A stretch of DNA of 64,000 nt from Bog-473 sp963754445 (GTDB lineage: Bacteria; Actinomycetota; Acidimicrobiia; Acidimicrobiales; RAAP-2): the NCBI GenBank assembly GCA_963754445.1, contig CAVWFT010000001.1, positions 1-64,000 on the forward strand. The letters run 5' to 3'. Below the pieces are notes generated by a model. The model was not told the origin of the DNA and searched no databases. It worked only from the letters and a program-made list of their open reading frames with translations. Shown in pieces: positions 61,265 to 64,000 of the stretch; the first letter of the stretch is position 1; each line of letters begins with the position of its first letter. A program made the translations under genes and the position numbers.

Positions 61265-62808
61265 TGGCGCAGGGCGGGCCAGAGCACACTCCAGGGCCGC
61301 ATCGGCGTCGTGCAGACGTAGATGTGGCCGCCCTCCTCCTGGTTGGACACGCCCCAGGGATTGTGGATGGTGGCCGCCACCCGCGTCCGGGCGAAGAGGG
61401 ACGTCACGGCGTGGACGTCCGACGTCGAGGCGTCTCCTGGGAGCACGGCCACCACGGTGGACGGGTCTGCTGCCCCGGGCCCCCAGAACCACTCGGAGTT
61501 GTGTCCGCTCACCGCAGGCGGCAGACCCTCGGGCGGACCGAGCTCGTTGATGGCGGCCGCCTCCCCGTAGTTGGCGGTGTAGATGACGGCATGAGCCCGC
61601 TCGGCCGGTGAGAGGGAAGTCCAGACCCGGGAGACCTGCTGGACGAGTTGCGGCCAGCCAACCGTCTCTTCGGGCACCGTGTTGACATCCTTGAATGCAG
61701 CCGCGTCGCCTATCGGGAGCACGGGCAGCGTCATGGGGAGGGTGATGAGCGTGCAGAGTGCCAGCAGGACCCCGTAGGTGCGAACTCGTCGTCGCTCGAC
61801 GCCCGCAGCGGACCACCGCTGCTCGGCCACGACGGCCCCGGCGGCAATCAGCACGGGGTAGAACGCGGCCACGTAGTACGGCTTGGCCCCCGACGTGGCG
61901 GCGAAGAACACGATCAACATTCCGTAGGACCAGGCCATGGCCCGCCACAGCGCGACGTCGGAGCGCCAGAGGGAGCGCACTCCCAGGATCCATATCGGGA
62001 TCAGGACCGGTGAGGCCATGAACAGTTGGGCGAACACGAAGGAGATGCCGTTGCCCAGGCCGCCGTTCTCCCGCGTCAGAGAGCGACTCATGTCCACCGT
62101 CGCCCATCCATGGGTGGCCTGCCACCACAGATCGGGAATCGTGAAGAGCACCGCGATCAGTGCGCCGGCGACGAAGGAACGATTGCAGAAGATCCGGCCG
62201 CCCCGGCTCAGGAGGACGCCGACCACCACGGCCAGGGCGAAGAATCCGATGGAATGCTTGTTGGCCAGTCCGAGCCCGAGGACGACTCCGGCGGGCACGA
62301 AGAGCTGCGTCCGTCCGGTCCGTCCGATGCGTACCAGGATCAGCGCCAGTGCGAGCCAGGCCAAGAGGTCGAAGCTGGTCGTCTCGAGGAGGTGGTCTGC
62401 ACCCAAGTAGGCGGGGGCCGTCGCCACACCGAGGGCGCCCACCAGCTGTGCCGTTCGCCCGCCACCCAGCTCTCGGGCCAACAATCCCCCGAGGACGACG
62501 CTGGCGAACGCGGCCAAGGCAGACCAGACGCGGAGACCGACGACGGATACCCCGAAGAGCTTCAACGACAGCCACGCCACGAGTGGCGTGAGGACGGGTT
62601 GGTCGACATAGCTCGCGGAAAGATGCCGAGCGCAGTCGAGAAAGTACAGCTCGTCGCGGTGAAATCCGTACCGGTTCGAGAACACCATGAGGAGCGCCCA
62701 CATTGCGCCCGCCACGACGAAGACCCGTCGATCGACCGGTGCGACGACGTCCCGTGCGGCCAGGCGGTGAGTGCCCGGAGCCATCGGGTCTTCGTCGGTG
62801 ATCACCAT
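61255..62808 (-). CDS. GT39/ArnT-like membrane glycosyltransferase
   Basis: A 517-residue integral membrane protein with about ten helices and a C-terminal extracytoplasmic domain. The first outside loop carries the family acidic motif near FHRDELYFLDCARHLSASYVDQPVLTPL (shown in part: DELYFLDCARHL, YVDQPVLTPL). Such enzymes move a sugar from a polyprenyl-phosphate carrier to a protein, lipid or wall polymer. The start is taken as the outermost; MAPGTHR at about residue 9 is an alternative. Confidence 0.88.
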   Translation of the reverse strand: MVITDEDPMAPGTHRLAARDVVAPVDRRVFVVAGAMWALLMVFSNRYGFHRDELYFLDCARHLSASYVDQPVLTPLVAWLSLKLFGVSVVGLRVWSALAAFASVVLGGLLARELGGGRTAQLVGALGVATAPAYLGADHLLETTSFDLLAWLALALILVRIGRTGRTQLFVPAGVVLGLGLANKHSIGFFALAVVVGVLLSRGGRIFCNRSFVAGALIAVLFTIPDLWWQATHGWATVDMSRSLTRENGGLGNGISFVFAQLFMASPVLIPIWILGVRSLWRSDVALWRAMAWSYGMLIVFFAATSGAKPYYVAAFYPVLIAAGAVVAEQRWSAAGVERRRVRTYGVLLALCTLITLPMTLPVLPIGDAAAFKDVNTVPEETVGWPQLVQQVSRVWTSLSPAERAHAVIYTANYGEAAAINELGPPEGLPPAVSGHNSEWFWGPGAADPSTVVAVLPGDASTSDVHAVTSLFARTRVAATIHNPWGVSNQEEGGHIYVCTTPMRPWSVLWPALRHYD

Positions 62809-62882
62809 CGCGCCTCATGATCGCACCGGGTCCTCCCCGCTGCTCGGGTGGCGCAACGCCGTGGTCGCCCCCGTGAGGGTGT

Positions 62883-63470
62883 CTAGCCGATCGACGAGAG
62901 AAGCTGCCTCCACGACGCCACCATCGACTGCTTGGCCAGTGCGGGATCATCGGCCCGGGCGACCACCATGCCGGCCTGCATGATCGCCCCGAGCAGGAGG
63001 TGCGAGAGCGGCTCGACGGCATCGGGTTCGAGACGACCGCTCTCCGCGGCGAGGGCGAGTACGAATTTGAGCGTGCCGAACGCATAACGCTCGTCCAGCT
63101 CGTGCCAGGTGTCCCACCCGAGCACGGTGGGTCCCTCGAGCATCACGATGCGTTGCACCTCGGGCTTCAGGCACTGATCGAGGAAGGCGTCGAAGCCGAG
63201 CTCGAGGATGCGCATCGGGTCGGTCTCGCCCCCGGAGGTGGCCGCCACCAATACCTGTTGGGTCAGGTCGTCCTCGACCGCCTCGAATACGGCCTGGAAG
63301 AGCTCTGTCTTGGAGGAGAAGTGGTGGTACATCGCCCCCCGGCTCACCCCTGAGGCGCCGAGGATGTCCTCGGTCGAGGTGGCCGCGAAGCCCCGCTCGG
63401 AGAAGAGCGTACGGCCGGTGGCGATGAGCTTGCCCCGGGTGGCTTCCGTACGTTCTGCCTGCGTGGGCAC
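62883..63470 (-). CDS. TetR-family transcriptional regulator
   Basis: A 195-residue TetR repressor: helix-turn-helix at about 10-55 (TRGKLIATGRTLFSERGFA, TSTEDILGASGVSRGAMYHHF) and an all-helical ligand-binding domain with LDQCLKPEVQRIVMLEGP, a pattern of one large actinobacterial subgroup. GTG start, probably leaderless: TAGGGT (63482-63477) ends 6 nt before it. An operator lies 22-44 bp upstream, between it and the divergent hydrolase gene. Confidence 0.92.
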   Translation of the reverse strand: MPTQAERTEATRGKLIATGRTLFSERGFAATSTEDILGASGVSRGAMYHHFSSKTELFQAVFEAVEDDLTQQVLVAATSGGETDPMRILELGFDAFLDQCLKPEVQRIVMLEGPTVLGWDTWHELDERYAFGTLKFVLALAAESGRLEPDAVEPLSHLLLGAIMQAGMVVARADDPALAKQSMVASWRQLLSSIG

Positions 63471-63491
63471 CGAGTTACCCTATCAGCCCTT

Positions 63492-63514
63492 TACAAACAG
63501 ACAGTTGGTATGTA
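63492..63514. promoter_or_regulatory. TetR operator
   Basis: A 23-bp inverted repeat with outer TACA/TGTA perfect and TACAAAC/GTATGTA arms nearly so, centred at 63503. The AACAGACAG core resembles operators known for this TetR subgroup. It covers the expected -35 of the tetR gene and lies 12 bp before the hydrolase start, so it can control both. Confidence 0.7.
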
Positions 63515-63526
63515 AGGCTGTGCTGC

Positions 63527-64000
63527 ATGACCACGACACCCCGAACCACCACAACGGAACCCTCGACCAGAGCCCGGAACTCGACCGTGCTCGATCGGCA
63601 GTTCGCCACCATCGACGGCGAGCGCATCGCCTACGTCGACATCGGAGAACGGACAGCACCGGCGGCCCTCCTCGTGCACGGCGTGCTGCTCAATGCCGAT
63701 GTGTGGCGCAACGTCGTCTTCGACGTGGCCGACATGCGGCGCTGCATCGCACCGGACCTGCCGGCGCACGGAGCGAGCCCCGTCGGCTCCGACACCGCCG
63801 ACGTGACGTTGCACGGTCTGGCCCGCATGCTCGCCGGCGTCTGCGATCACCTCGAGCTCGCACGGGTCGACGTCGTCGCCAACGACACCGGGGGAGCAGT
63901 GGCCCAGGTCTTCGCCGCCTACTATCCCGAACGCGTGCGCACGCTGACCCTGACCAACTGCGACGTGCACGACAACTTCCCGCCTGATGCATTCAAACCG
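63527..64000 (+). CDS. Alpha/beta hydrolase (partial, cut by window end)
   Basis: The reading frame runs unbroken from ATG 63527 to the window edge, 158 codons. LLVHGVLLNADVW is the oxyanion region, and VVANDTGGAVAQ the nucleophile elbow, where the nucleophile position is Asp, as in haloalkane and fluoroacetate dehalogenase-like members rather than Ser esterases. The rest, including acid and His, is beyond the window. A Thr-rich N-terminal lead of about 20 residues precedes the domain. Divergent from the TetR gene and probably its target. Confidence 0.82.
   Translation, partial: MTTTPRTTTTEPSTRARNSTVLDRQFATIDGERIAYVDIGERTAPAALLVHGVLLNADVWRNVVFDVADMRRCIAPDLPAHGASPVGSDTADVTLHGLARMLAGVCDHLELARVDVVANDTGGAVAQVFAAYYPERVRTLTLTNCDVHDNFPPDAFKP

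Overview
The window looks like a chromosomal segment of a high-GC actinobacterium, most likely in or near the class Acidimicrobiia. Several families seen here are largely confined to Actinomycetota: a WhiB protein, DUF3090, DUF3107, DUF3151, an SCO1664-like protein, a MSMEG_4193-like phosphatase, a PdtaS-like kinase and a type-5 uracil-DNA glycosylase. Deazaflavin/FMN-type proteins and a secreted 42-residue-repeat CHAP protein point the same way (the class assignment is inference). GTG starts, 1-4 nt stop/start overlaps and apparently leaderless starts are common. I see no rRNA, tRNA, CRISPR array, intact insertion sequence or prophage. It reads as ordinary chromosome, densely packed, with a few repeat-rich or decayed spots.

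Layout. 1-1.4 kb: end of a cytochrome c maturation cluster (CcmH, CcmI-like TPR protein). 1.4-4.6 kb: Fe-S cluster block (cysteine desulfurase, SufR-like regulator, divergent Mrp ATPase). 4.6-9.4 kb: membrane diguanylate cyclase, VOC and ABM-like proteins, enoyl-CoA hydratase, dGTPase. 9.4-14.5 kb: DUF3107, two Get3/ArsA-like ATPases (BagA/BagB-like), O-methyltransferase, PdtaS-like histidine kinase, and a convergent whiB1-like gene with a perfect CRP-type palindrome upstream. 14.7-19.9 kb: glycerophosphodiesterase, EtfBA, and an MBOAT plus SGNH pair. 19.9-28.6 kb: TauE exporter, the phosphatase/DUF3090/SCO1664 trio, UdgB, an APH-like kinase, a flavin dehydrogenase plus HAD phosphatase, and a GlxA-type regulator coupled to a DJ-1 protein.

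28.6-38.5 kb: thioesterase, F420/FrhB-like iron-sulfur protein, divergent Fpg/Nei-like glycosylase, a GntR(YtrA)-ABC operon with a strong operator, a GAP/LysE-like membrane protein, Bcp, DEAD-box helicase, PIG-L deacetylase, GATase and YjbR protein. 38.5-47.9 kb: aconitase, the CHAP-repeat protein, an FmdB zinc ribbon, an unknown conserved protein, ArgS, and an SDR plus esterase pair. 48-54.7 kb: anion permease, PPOX-class protein, a broken YciI-like gene, DUF1801, a DOPA-dioxygenase-like enzyme, a depolymerase-type esterase, a desaturase/PaaX divergent pair, a glyoxalase-like protein and a small membrane protein under a SigF/SigB-type promoter. 55-64 kb: a MarR-controlled heterodimeric ABC exporter, DUF3151, two hotdog thioesterases, a GT39-like mannosyltransferase, and a TetR gene divergent from an alpha/beta hydrolase cut by the window end.

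The most notable points beyond routine annotation are the CRP-type site at whiB1, the asymmetric Get3-like ATPase pair, several fixed-period hexamer/heptamer repeats between genes, compact operator palindromes in front of four regulators, and the decayed YciI gene. No clearly new multi-gene system was found.
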